From Chloroflexota bacterium (lineage in GTDB: Bacteria > Chloroflexota > Dormibacteria > Dormibacterales > Dormibacteraceae), in the NCBI GenBank assembly GCA_005887685.1, contig VBHJ01000011.1, forward strand, positions 19,086-83,085: a DNA stretch of 64,000 bases, written 5' to 3'. The notes beneath the pieces are model-generated. The model did not search any database, had not been told where the DNA came from, and saw only the letters and a list, made by a program, of their open reading frames with translations. The first letter of the stretch is position 1. Each line of letters starts with the position of its first letter. A program made the translations under genes and the position numbers. Below are positions 1 to 8,964 of this stretch, one piece after another.

Positions 1-618
1 GTCCGAACCAAGGCACCAGCTGAGGAAACCGGCGCCCTTGGGCGCGGCTCGCACGACTGCCGCGCCGGCTCCGTCTCCGAAGATCACAGCCGTGCCGCGG
101 TCGGAGTAATCGAGCATGCGAGATAGAACCTCGGCGCCGACTACGAGCACGGTGTCGGCGCGCTCTGTGGCGATGAACGAATCGGCAATGGAGAGCGCGT
201 AGACGAAGCTTGTGCAGGCGGCGAGCGTGTCCCATGCCACTGCGCCCGGCGCGTCGAGCTCGTTCTGGACGCGGCACGCGACGGATGGGAACGGTCCATC
301 TGGCGACGAGGTGCCGACCAGGATCATGTCCAGGTCTTTCGCCGCAATCCCAGCCGCTTTGAGAGCTGAACGGGCAGCTCCGGTAGCGAGCTCGAAAGTT
401 GTCGTGCCCGGCTCGGCGATGTGGCGGCGGCGGATGCCCGTCCGCTCGGTGATCCACTTGTCGGACGTGTCCATCATCTTCTCGAGATCGAGGTTGGTGA
501 TCACCTTTTCGGGGGCGTGCACACCGACGCCCGCGATAGCGCTGGGCCTTCCCTTGGCCTTGAAGGACCGAAGCGGAACCGCATCGGAACGCGTCCGGTA
601 GCTGGTGGTGATGGCCAT
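1..618 (-). CDS. fabH: 3-oxoacyl-ACP synthase III (FabH), partial (runs off left edge)
   Basis: Reverse-strand translation from ATG at 618: [78 protein letters not shown]...[21 protein letters not shown] hallmarks ([15 protein letters not shown], ACxxF active-site Cys region). Confidence 0.93.
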   Translation of the reverse strand, partial: [206 protein letters not shown]

Positions 619-623
619 CGGCT

Positions 624-881
624 CTAGGCCTCCAGCCGCTCGGCGGTCTTTTGCTCCAGGAACTTCCACAGGTCTCCGATCACCTTCATGTTCTCGAGCT
701 CCGAGTCCGGCAGCTCGACGTCGTACTTGTCCTCGATGGCCGCGATCAGCTCGACGAGGTCGAGCGAGTCGGCCGCCAGGTCGCGCTGAAAACTCTTGTC
801 CATCTGGACCTGGTCCGGGTCAATTCCCAGGATCTCCGCCGCGAGCTCCTGCAGTTCCTTGAAGTTCAGCTGGCTTGCCAT
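624..881 (-). CDS. acpP: acyl carrier protein
   Basis: 85 aa; contains DSLDLVELIAAIEDKYDVELPD phosphopantetheine attachment motif (DSLD). Confidence 0.96.
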   Translation of the reverse strand: MASQLNFKELQELAAEILGIDPDQVQMDKSFQRDLAADSLDLVELIAAIEDKYDVELPDSELENMKVIGDLWKFLEQKTAERLEA

Positions 882-899
882 CTGGCTTCCTTCCTCCTT

Positions 900-2168
900 C
901 TAGTTGTTCGCGCCCGAGGGGGCTTTCTTGATGACGACAGTCGCGTTGTGGCCGCCAAACCCAAAGGAGTTCGAGATGGCGACGTTGATATCGGCCTTGC
1001 GCGCCTTGTTGGGCACGTAGTCCAGGTCGCATTCCGGGTCGGGGTCGTCGAGGTTGATGGTCGGCGGCAGCAGGCCACGCTCCAGGGCGAGAACGCAAGC
1101 AGCCGCCTCAATCGCACCCGCGGCGCCGAGGAGGTGCCCGTGTGTCGACTTGGTCGAGGAAACAGCGAGCTCGCGAGCGTGTTCGCCGAACACCGACTTG
1201 ATCGCCTTCGTCTCGGCGACGTCGCCCAGCTTGGTGGACGTGCCGTGCGCGTTGACGTAGCCGACCTCTTTCGGATCGACGCCGCTGTTCTCCAGCGCAC
1301 GACGCATGGCACGCATCGCGCCCTTGCCCTCAGGTTGGGGAGCGGTGAAGTGATACATGTCGGCGCTGGCGCCGTAGCCGGCGATCTCCGCGAGGATTCG
1401 CGCCCCGCGCTGCTTGGCGTGGTCCATGTCCTCGAGCACGAACATCACCGACCCCTCGCCCATGACAAAACCATCGCGGCCGAGGTCGAACGGACGGCAC
1501 GCCTTCTCGGGCTCGTCGTTGCGCTCGCTGGTCGCCTTGATCTGGCAGAAGGCGCCCATCGTGAGCGGAGTGATCGTGGCTTCCGATCCGCCGGCGATCA
1601 TTGCGACAGCGTCGCCGCGCTTGATGATCTCGGAAGCCTCGCCGATTCCGTGCGTGCTCGACGCGCAGGCGCTGACGATGGCGTAGTTGGGACCACCCGC
1701 CTTGGTGTGGATGGCCACGATGCCCGCCGCCATGTCGGCGATCATCATCGGCACGGTGAACGGGCTGATGCGCTTCGGCCCGCGCTCGATCAAGTTGGTG
1801 TGGCTCTTCTCGATCTCCTCCATGCCGCCGATGCCGGAGCTGACGATCACACCGACGTCATCCGGGTCCATCTGTGAGGGGTCGAGGTTGGCATGGGCCA
1901 GCGCCTGCTTCGACGCGGCGAGGGCGAACTGGCAGTAGCGTCCGATGTGGCGGGCGGTCTTGCGGTCCATGTATTCCTCGGCGTTGAAACCCTTGACCTC
2001 AGCAGCGATCTTGGTGTCGAAGAGGGCGGTGTCGAAGCGCGTGATCAGGCCGACGCCCGAAACACCTTCGATCATGTTCGACCAGACGGTTTCGAGGTCG
2101 TTGCCGATCGGGGTGATGAAGCCCATGCCCGTGACGGCCACACGACGCCCGTTGTGATTGGATGTCAT
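900..2168 (-). CDS. fabF: 3-oxoacyl-ACP synthase II (FabF)
   Basis: Translation from MTSNHNGRRVAVTGMGFITPIGND...; SACASSTHGIGEA active site, NAHGTSTKLGD, THGHLLGAAGAIEA motifs. The longer ORF to 2354 reads through non-homologous upstream sequence. Confidence 0.95.
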   Translation of the reverse strand: MTSNHNGRRVAVTGMGFITPIGNDLETVWSNMIEGVSGVGLITRFDTALFDTKIAAEVKGFNAEEYMDRKTARHIGRYCQFALAASKQALAHANLDPSQMDPDDVGVIVSSGIGGMEEIEKSHTNLIERGPKRISPFTVPMMIADMAAGIVAIHTKAGGPNYAIVSACASSTHGIGEASEIIKRGDAVAMIAGGSEATITPLTMGAFCQIKATSERNDEPEKACRPFDLGRDGFVMGEGSVMFVLEDMDHAKQRGARILAEIAGYGASADMYHFTAPQPEGKGAMRAMRRALENSGVDPKEVGYVNAHGTSTKLGDVAETKAIKSVFGEHARELAVSSTKSTHGHLLGAAGAIEAAACVLALERGLLPPTINLDDPDPECDLDYVPNKARKADINVAISNSFGFGGHNATVVIKKAPSGANN

Positions 2169-2232
2169 GTTTTCCAGCATACGGACGCCAGGGCCAAACG
2201 ACAGCCTTGCCGAGTAGCAAAAGCCGGGTGAT

Positions 2233-2255
2233 TCTTTGGACTTTTGGTCCAAAGA
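2233..2255. promoter_or_regulatory. perfect 9-bp inverted repeat TCTTTGGAC-TTTTG-GTCCAAAGA upstream of fabF (candidate operator)
   Basis: Read directly at 2233-2241 / 2247-2255; about 65 bp upstream of fabF ATG and just beyond the end of the upstream regulator gene; no T-run typical of a terminator. Confidence 0.5.
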
Positions 2256-2259
2256 CGGC

Positions 2260-3540
2260 TCAGAGGAGCTTCTGGAGGTCCAGCGCCAGCTGCAGGTTGA
2301 GGCGGGTCGACGGCAGCTCCAGGTCGCCGCCGAGCAACTCTCGCAGCTTATCAAGGCGATACAGGACCGTGTGACGGTGCAGCTTCAGCGACGCGGCCGC
2401 GTCCTTGACCGACCCGCGAGCCAGATAGGCCTCCAGCGTCTCGAGTAGCTGCGCGCGGTTGCGCACCTTCGGATCCAGCAGGCGGCCGAGCGTGTGATTG
2501 ACGAAGCGCTCCGCGAGCACCGGGTTCTGGGCGAGCACCAGGTGAGGGATGACCTCATCGTGGCCGTGCACGACCGAATCCGGCCGCAATTTGCGACCCG
2601 CCTCGAACGCCTGCTGCGCTTCGAGATACGAGCGGGAGATGCCGTGCAGTCCGGGGTGGTAGCCCCCGATCCCGGCGCGGAGTCGCGCGCCGAGGTGGCC
2701 CGCCCTCTGCGTTACCTGCTCCTGCAGCCGGCTGACGAACTGACGGGCCGAGTCCGCGTCGGCGGGCGTTTCGATGGGCCACAGCACGACCAGCGTGCTG
2801 GGGTCGGTGGCGAGGAGCAAAGTGCCGCGGCGGACCTCGAGGGAATCGACCACCTCGGCGAGAGCCTGTCCACCACGCTCACCATCGCGGTTGCCCATGA
2901 CCAGCTTGCAGACGACCGCGACGTATCCCGTCGCAATCAGCGGGATGTTGATCGCCAGGGCCTGGCGCTGCAACTCCAGCTCCGAATCGAAGTTGTCGCT
3001 GATCAAGGAGTGGAAGAGACGCGCGTGGGCGCGCGTGCCCCGCTGCATGTGCTGCTCGCGCGCGTGGAGATAGGTCTTGGTCACCTCCGCCGCGACCTGG
3101 TCGAGAGCGGCGAAGACGTAGTTGGCGATGAGCATGATCCCCTCAGGGGTCGCCTCGGGATGGCCGCGCCACGCGCGAAGGATCTCGTCCCAAGCGACGC
3201 GGGCCGCGATCCGATAGGCCGAAAGGATCGGTTCGACGGACTGGCTGCTGCGAGCCTGCAGAATCCCCAGCTGCGCAACCCTACGCAGCTCCTCCTGCGT
3301 CGCGGGCCTCGCCTCCCGGGCTGTCGCCAGGAAAAGGTCGAGGCCGGCGGCGCAGGCTCGGACGATGGCGTCGCGCTGGGGGGGAACGCCCGTCGATGCG
3401 TCCCAGCGAACCAGGGTGACGACGGCGCGGGCCATGTGCCGGGCCATGCCGGCATGCCGGCGCGCGAGCTGGTCGATCAAGCCCTGCGGCAGCCTGGGCG
3501 CGACCCTGACCGATTTGGACCTGGAGGCCACCTTCGCCAT
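2260..3540 (-). CDS. PucR/CdaR-type helix-turn-helix regulator, FasR-like by context
   Basis: 426 aa; C-terminus LLETLEAYLARGSVKDAAASLKLHRHTVLYRLDKLRELLGGDL is a PucR C-terminal HTH; same strand and immediately upstream of fabF-acpP-fabH. Confidence 0.8.
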   Translation of the reverse strand: MAKVASRSKSVRVAPRLPQGLIDQLARRHAGMARHMARAVVTLVRWDASTGVPPQRDAIVRACAAGLDLFLATAREARPATQEELRRVAQLGILQARSSQSVEPILSAYRIAARVAWDEILRAWRGHPEATPEGIMLIANYVFAALDQVAAEVTKTYLHAREQHMQRGTRAHARLFHSLISDNFDSELELQRQALAINIPLIATGYVAVVCKLVMGNRDGERGGQALAEVVDSLEVRRGTLLLATDPSTLVVLWPIETPADADSARQFVSRLQEQVTQRAGHLGARLRAGIGGYHPGLHGISRSYLEAQQAFEAGRKLRPDSVVHGHDEVIPHLVLAQNPVLAERFVNHTLGRLLDPKVRNRAQLLETLEAYLARGSVKDAAASLKLHRHTVLYRLDKLRELLGGDLELPSTRLNLQLALDLQKLL

Positions 3541-3692
3541 ACGGCGACTATACGTCCGGCCTCCATTTGTTGGACACCGCGTCGAGTGGGCTGTTAAGAA
3601 GCTATTGGCGCCTGTCCGGCCGAGCCGTATTCTGGCGCCCGCCGCACCGGAGCCCCCCGGGAGGGTGGTCGGGGCGGCGGGTAGTCGAGGGG

Positions 3693-4433
3693 CTAGCTCT
3701 GGCTCTTCACGAAGTCCAGCATTCGCCGCCAGGCATCGTCACACGCGTCCTTCCATTGTTTGTAGCTCCGGTCGAAGAAGCTGTGCGGCGCACCCTCATA
3801 CACGTGCGACTCGACCCGCACGCCGGCCGACTTGAGCTTGTCCACGAACTCGAGCGACTGGGGCAGCGGGGTTGCCGCATCGTCACCGGCGATCAGCACC
3901 AGCAACGGAGCCTTCATTCGCGATAGGAACGGCTCGGCGCGCTGCGGCCTCCCGTAAAAGCCGATGCATCCATCCAATCCCGGATTGAGCGCCGACTGGT
4001 TCCACGAATTCGACCCGCCGAAGCAAAACCCGACGGTGAAGACGGATTTCACCGCTCCTCCATCCTTTGACCTCAGGTGCTCCATCGCGGCGGCCGTGTC
4101 GGCCGCGATGGTCTCGGCGGTCGTCTGCTGGACGTGGGGCATGTAGTCGAAGCTCTCGCTGCGGTCCCCCATGCCCGCGGTCCGCGCGAAATAATCGATC
4201 GCAACCGAGTCGATCCCGGCCTCCGCGAACCGCTGAGCCAGCTCCTTGTAGAACTGGTGCAGGCCCCGAACGTCAGGCAGGACGACCATGCCCGCGCCGG
4301 TTGGTTTTGCCGCACGCGCGAAGTAAGCGGCGTTCCTGACCCCATCGGACGAAGTGAGGATGATGTCTCCCTGGTCTGACGCTGCTCCGCTGATAGGCGG
4401 CAGTGGCGGCCTTGCATCGTCTCCATAGCACAT
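3693..4433 (-). CDS. dienelactone hydrolase family protein
   Basis: 246 aa; MVVLPDVRGLHQFYKELAQRFAEAGIDSVAIDYFARTAGMGDRSE..., VGFCFGGSNSW nucleophile (GFCFGG), GAPHSFFDR. Confidence 0.85.
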   Translation of the reverse strand: MCYGDDARPPLPPISGAASDQGDIILTSSDGVRNAAYFARAAKPTGAGMVVLPDVRGLHQFYKELAQRFAEAGIDSVAIDYFARTAGMGDRSESFDYMPHVQQTTAETIAADTAAAMEHLRSKDGGAVKSVFTVGFCFGGSNSWNQSALNPGLDGCIGFYGRPQRAEPFLSRMKAPLLVLIAGDDAATPLPQSLEFVDKLKSAGVRVESHVYEGAPHSFFDRSYKQWKDACDDAWRRMLDFVKSQS

Positions 4434-4462
4434 GCCCCGATTCTCGCTTAGTCTGAAGCGCG

Positions 4463-4984
4463 ATGGAAATAGAGAGCACGGCGTTCACCATCGCGGACCT
4501 CAACGCCTTCCTCGATGAGATGCAAGACCACGACCGCCACCTCCTGGCGGACCGTCTCGAGAGTGCTTCTCGCCGGCTCGGCGAAATCGGGGCGCGCGTG
4601 AATGCAGGGCGTGGAGACGGCAAGGAGTGGAGCGACCATGAGCTGCTCGCCCACATCGCGACGCTTTCGAAGTACTACGGCGTCCTCGTCCACCGGGTCG
4701 CCGGCGGCCAGATCACCGAGCTCAACCTGCTGGACAGCGTCCACGCGCGCGACGCCGCGATCGACCAGGCAGCGGAGCTGCCGCCATCGGACCTGGTGCG
4801 AATGGCCCTTACCGACCACGAGCGGACGATCAAGACCTTGCGCGCCGCCGACCCGACCGCCCTGCGAAGGCCGATCCGGATCGACGGTGAAACCACGATG
4901 ACGGCGGAAGAGCTCGCCCGCCTCCCGTTGATCAATCACCTCGAGATGCACATCGAGCAGCTGGAGCGCTCGCTGCAGACCTAG
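4463..4984 (+). CDS. DinB-like (DinB/YfiT superfamily) hypothetical protein
   Basis: 173 aa; LLADRLESASRRLGEIGARVNAGRGDGKEWSDHELLAHIATLSKYYGVLVHR...INHLEMHIEQLERSL helical-bundle pattern. Confidence 0.6.
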   Translation: MEIESTAFTIADLNAFLDEMQDHDRHLLADRLESASRRLGEIGARVNAGRGDGKEWSDHELLAHIATLSKYYGVLVHRVAGGQITELNLLDSVHARDAAIDQAAELPPSDLVRMALTDHERTIKTLRAADPTALRRPIRIDGETTMTAEELARLPLINHLEMHIEQLERSLQT

Positions 4985-5403
4985 TCGCTCACCTGCGGGT
5001 AGGCGAGCTTGCGCAGCTCGCGACGGATGCCATCGGCGGCCTGGTCCATCATCTCGGGATCGGGGTCGGGGTCCTGGTTGCCGAAATCCAGGTCGTGCAG
5101 CCCGCGAATCGGTACGACATGGAAGTGGCAGTGGGGCACCTCGAGGCCGGCGAGCATCACACCGATCCGCTCCGGTTTGAATGCGGGCATCTGCGCTCTT
5201 CCGATGGCCTGCGCCGTTTCGGCGAGGTGGCACAGCAACGTCGGGTCGAGGTCGAGCCAGTGATCGATCTCGTCGCGCGGCACGACCAGCGAGTGGCCGG
5301 GACGCAGCGGGCGGTTGGAGAGAAAGACCACGCACCGGTCGTCCTTCCAGACGAACCGCGCGGGCACCCTGCCTTCGATTATCTGCGTGAAGATCGTCGC
5401 CAT
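4981..5403 (-). CDS. HIT family hydrolase
   Basis: MATIFTQIIEGRVPARFVWKDDRCVVFLSNRPLRPGHSLVVPRDEIDHW...GLEVPHCHFHVVPI (HxHxH-type triad). Confidence 0.85.
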   Translation of the reverse strand: MATIFTQIIEGRVPARFVWKDDRCVVFLSNRPLRPGHSLVVPRDEIDHWLDLDPTLLCHLAETAQAIGRAQMPAFKPERIGVMLAGLEVPHCHFHVVPIRGLHDLDFGNQDPDPDPEMMDQAADGIRRELRKLAYPQVSD

Positions 5404-6176
5404 CAGGTTCGCGGCTCCCACTGAAAAAATCGAACGCCAAGAATGAGGCCGGCCACGCCCCACGCACCGAGCACGAGAAGATCATTCGTGTGCAGACCGG
5501 AACCACTCAGCTGAAAGAACGAACCGATCAGCGCATCGGCGAAGTGACGCACCGGAAAGATCTTGCCCAGGATATCAATCCAGCCCGACGGGTTCTGGAG
5601 CGGGATGAATACGTTCGAGATAAACAGCAATGGCAGGATGGTCGCGTTGACGACTGCGGGCGACGCGTCCGCGTTCGGAATCACCGCGGTGACCGCGACA
5701 CCGAGCGCGCTGAACACCGCGGCGCCGACCACCACTGTGAGCGCAAACGCCGGCAGCGTGGTGGTGGGAAGCGTCGCCCCATAAAACAGAGCGCCGAAGA
5801 CCGCGCAAATTACGACGAGCAAGATCGCGATCGAGACGGCGTGCACGATGCGCGCCAACATGTAGCTCCATACGGGCAAGGGCGATCCGTGGATCCGTTT
5901 CAACGCGCCGGAATCACGCGAGAAGCTGAGCGAGATCGCGATGTTCGTGTAGCAAGCGGTGATCACCGAGAAGGCCGCAATTGAGGGCACGTAGAACGTG
6001 GCCACCCTGACCGCCTTGCCGGGCGCGATGAGGACGTGACCATTGCCGAAGATGACCGTAAAGATGACCAGGAACATCAACGGAAAAATGAGCGTGAAGA
6101 ACAGCGACGCCGGATTGCGCACGAATGCGTTGTTGATGTACCAGACCTGCCTCAGCGCAAGCTTGAGGTCCCTCAT
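5403..6176 (-). CDS. ABC-2 type transporter permease
   Basis: 257 aa, multiple hydrophobic segments; adjacent ABC ATPase; ATGA-type overlap with HIT gene. Confidence 0.85.
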   Translation of the reverse strand: MRDLKLALRQVWYINNAFVRNPASLFFTLIFPLMFLVIFTVIFGNGHVLIAPGKAVRVATFYVPSIAAFSVITACYTNIAISLSFSRDSGALKRIHGSPLPVWSYMLARIVHAVSIAILLVVICAVFGALFYGATLPTTTLPAFALTVVVGAAVFSALGVAVTAVIPNADASPAVVNATILPLLFISNVFIPLQNPSGWIDILGKIFPVRHFADALIGSFFQLSGSGLHTNDLLVLGAWGVAGLILGVRFFQWEPRT

Positions 6177-7087
6177 ACGGGCGCGCCTTCAGCTTCTTTG
6201 GTGATTTCCAGGTAGACGTCCTCCAGCGACGGCCGGGTCGCCTGCAGGCCTTCCAATGAAATCCCGGTCTGCACCGCCCACGAAGTCAGCTCATACAGCG
6301 TGCGCGTCGGATCGTTGGTCTCGAGCTCGACGCCGTTTCCCTCCAGACGAGCCGAGCCCCGAATCGCTTCTGGCAAGGTCACCGACGCAGGCATCCGAAA
6401 ACGAACCACGGTACTCGCATGCTGCCGACCGGCAAGCGTGTCGGGTGTTCCCTGGGCGACGATCTTGCCGGTCGCAATCACCACCACGCGGTCAGCCAGG
6501 AACTGCACCTCATCCATCGAGTGCGACGTGAGAAAGATCGTCTTGCCGAGATTCTTCAAGCCCATGATTACCTCCCAGGCGGCGCGTCTCGCACCTGGGT
6601 CGAATCCAGTGGTCGGCTCATCCAGGAACAACACCTGCGGATCGCCCGCCAGGGCGATGGCTACGTCGAGCCGCCTTCGCTGGCCACCGGACAGCTTTGT
6701 CACCCTCGAGTCCCGCTTGTCGGCCAGTCCGACCAGGTCGAGCACCTCGGCGCGCGTCCGGGGTTTGGGGTAGTAGCCGCGAAACATGTCGACCGTCTCC
6801 GCAACTGTCAGGTAGGGGTCAACTCCAGTCGTCTGAAGCACTATCCCCATCTGCTCTTTGAGCCTCCGGTCGCCCGTGGCAGGATCAAATCCAAAGACCG
6901 AAACGCGACCCCCGTCCCGCCGGCGAAAGCCCTCCAGGATTTCAACGGTCGTCGTCTTGCCCGCTCCGTTCGGGCCAAGCATGGCGAAGACCTCTGCCTC
7001 CGCCACCGTGAAGCTGATGCCTCGAACGGCCTGGAGCGAGCCGTAAGACTTGCGAAGGTCCTCGACCTCGACCACGTCACGGGCCAC
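6173..7087 (-). CDS. ABC transporter ATP-binding protein (drug/lipid exporter type)
   Basis: 304 aa; GPNGAGKTTTVEILEG Walker A, LSGGQRRRLDVAIAL signature, QVLFLDEPTTGFDP Walker B. Confidence 0.95.
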   Translation of the reverse strand: MARDVVEVEDLRKSYGSLQAVRGISFTVAEAEVFAMLGPNGAGKTTTVEILEGFRRRDGGRVSVFGFDPATGDRRLKEQMGIVLQTTGVDPYLTVAETVDMFRGYYPKPRTRAEVLDLVGLADKRDSRVTKLSGGQRRRLDVAIALAGDPQVLFLDEPTTGFDPGARRAAWEVIMGLKNLGKTIFLTSHSMDEVQFLADRVVVIATGKIVAQGTPDTLAGRQHASTVVRFRMPASVTLPEAIRGSARLEGNGVELETNDPTRTLYELTSWAVQTGISLEGLQATRPSLEDVYLEITKEAEGAPV

Positions 7088-7117
7088 TTCGCCCCCGATG
7101 CTAGCCGAAGACTGGAC

Positions 7118-8077
7118 TTACCTCGAACCGGCCCAGAACAGCTCGGGCAAGTCGGACCCGAAGGAGTCCTTGTAGCGCGCGTAAAAGTCGGCCTGGGTGT
7201 AGTGGTGCTCGATCGTGCCGACGTGCTCCACGGCATAGGTCGCGGCAAGAGAAGCGACGCGGCCCGCATGGTCGAGGTCAAGCCCCCTCAGCAAGCCTGC
7301 GACGAGGCCCGCCCGGTAAGCGTCGCCCGCCCCGGTCGGATCGATCTCCCGCCGGGCGGGAGCGGCCGGTATCTCCACCGAGGTCTCCCGCGTGGTGATT
7401 CGCGAACCATGGCGGCCTAGCGTGGTGACCACGACCTGCGCCAGCTCGAGCAGCCGGTTCATGTCGCGCTTCGTGCGCTCCTGGATCAGCTCCAGCTCGT
7501 AGTCGTTTCCGATCACGATCCACGCTCCGTCGGTCCCGTCGGTCACGTCCGCGCCGTCCATCATCGGCAGCTGGTGCGCGGGGTCGAACACGAAGGGCAC
7601 CTTTCTGTCTCGACATTCCCGGACAAGCCTTTTCATAGCGGCCGGATCGTTCGGTCCGACGATCACGGCGTCCGCGTTCGGAGGCCCATCGTCGAGCCCG
7701 AGCATCGCCGCCTTCCACATCGCCCCGCCGTAGTAGCCGGTCAGCTGGTTGTCGTCCATGTCGGTGGTCGTGAAGCCCGTCGCGCTGATCTCACCCTCGA
7801 GCAGTCGCAGGCCGCGGCAGTCGACACCGTGGGCAACGAGCCAATCCCGATACTCGGTGGCGTCGCTGCCGGCTGTCGCCACGACTGCGGCCGGGTAGCC
7901 GAGCAGCGCGAGGTTGTAGGCGTAGTTGCCCGCTACACCGCCCTTGCGCTTCTGGAGATCGTCGACCAGGAAGCTCAGATTGAGGATGTGCGTCTTGTCG
8001 AGGAGGATGTGGTCCTTGAAACGTCCCTTGAAGGTGAGGATGTAGTCATATGCGATCGAACCCGTGCAGAGGACCAT
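7118..8077 (-). CDS. PfkB family carbohydrate/nucleoside kinase
   Basis: MVLCTGSIAYDYILTFKGRFKDHILLDK...GGVAGNYAYNLALLG...IDPTGAGDAYRAGLVAGLLRG (PfkB signature). Confidence 0.88.
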   Translation of the reverse strand: MVLCTGSIAYDYILTFKGRFKDHILLDKTHILNLSFLVDDLQKRKGGVAGNYAYNLALLGYPAAVVATAGSDATEYRDWLVAHGVDCRGLRLLEGEISATGFTTTDMDDNQLTGYYGGAMWKAAMLGLDDGPPNADAVIVGPNDPAAMKRLVRECRDRKVPFVFDPAHQLPMMDGADVTDGTDGAWIVIGNDYELELIQERTKRDMNRLLELAQVVVTTLGRHGSRITTRETSVEIPAAPARREIDPTGAGDAYRAGLVAGLLRGLDLDHAGRVASLAATYAVEHVGTIEHHYTQADFYARYKDSFGSDLPELFWAGSR

Positions 8078-8101
8078 CTGTCTCCGATCGCGAAGGCTAG
8101 C

Positions 8102-8135
8102 GGAAAACGAAGGGGCGCCCCACTGCGAGGCGCCC
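8102..8135 (-). terminator. possible rho-independent terminator between the 8148-8609 gene and the PfkB gene
   Basis: Arms GGGCGCC (8113-8119) / GGCGCCC (8129-8135), followed on the minus strand by CTTCGTTTTC; T-run is interrupted. Confidence 0.35.
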
Positions 8136-8147
8136 TGTGTTCTGCGG

Positions 8148-8609
8148 TCAGGCGGCGCGCCGTCGACCCGACCGGCGTCGGGCGCGGACCAAGGATGGCT
8201 TGCGCGAGGCCTCGCGCCGCGGGGTGAGCTCAGTCGCCTGCTCGAGTCGGCTCGCCGCCCGCGCGATCGTCTTGAACGATCCATTGAAGATCCGGAGCGT
8301 TCGCTGGGCCACGGCACCCACGAGGTCATGCCGCCGGGCCTGGACCTTCACCATTTGCAGTCCCCTGACGGCGAGCTTCTCAGGCAGCTTCTCGTTGACC
8401 TGGATGCCAAACACGCTGATCTTGTCCGGGATCATCGCGTTGAGACGGCGGTTGATCCGGCGCACGGCCGGCGTGCCCTTGCGCTCGAAGCTCCTGACCT
8501 GCTTGCGCGCGCTGCCCATTGGATTGGAAGCCACTTCAGCCGCCGCTTGAGCGGCGCCGACCGCAACTTCCTCGACCGTGGTTGCCGTGTCTCCGAATTC
8601 GGTGCTCAT
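8148..8609 (-). CDS. hypothetical basic protein
   Basis: MSTEFGDTATTVEEVAVGAAQAAAEVASNPMGSARKQVRSFERKGTPAVRRINRRLN...; Arg-rich C-terminus; no family recognised. Confidence 0.6.
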   Translation of the reverse strand: MSTEFGDTATTVEEVAVGAAQAAAEVASNPMGSARKQVRSFERKGTPAVRRINRRLNAMIPDKISVFGIQVNEKLPEKLAVRGLQMVKVQARRHDLVGAVAQRTLRIFNGSFKTIARAASRLEQATELTPRREASRKPSLVRARRRSGRRRAA

Positions 8610-8664
8610 GTTCAAACCTCCTGAGTCTTCTTGACGCAGTATAACGCGTTGCGTCAACAAGAGA

Positions 8665-8964
8665 TCAAGCCGTCGGGTGGAGGCGTTCGATCAGCGCCTG
8701 AGCCGCGGGGCCGAACACGTCGTAGTGCGCGACCTTGCGTCGCTTTTCGGGCTGGATCCATTCGGGCCGGAGACCGTGGAGACGACCCCACTCCTCCAAC
8801 TCCCGCCGCAACCCGATGACATGCAGGAACGGCTTCTCGCGTGTCAGGCCGCGGATCGTGGAGCCGTGGTACGAGTCGAAGTTGCGATGGACTGCGATGC
8901 CGCCCGCCTCGGCGAACTGAATCGCTTCCTTGATCTGCCGCCGCTCAAAGTACTTTTCGCGCAT
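8665..8964 (-). CDS. hypothetical small protein (99 aa), overlaps 3' end of helicase-nuclease
   Basis: MREKYFERRQIKEAIQFAEAGGIAVHRNFDSYHGSTIRGLTREKPFLHVIGLRRELEEWGRLHGLRPEWIQPEKRRKVAHYDVFGPAAQALIERLHPTA; balanced composition, 20-bp overlap with upstream gene. Confidence 0.6.
   Translation of the reverse strand: MREKYFERRQIKEAIQFAEAGGIAVHRNFDSYHGSTIRGLTREKPFLHVIGLRRELEEWGRLHGLRPEWIQPEKRRKVAHYDVFGPAAQALIERLHPTA

Noticed and set aside
651-1877. 408-aa plus-strand ORF
   Set aside because: Antisense to acpP/fabF.
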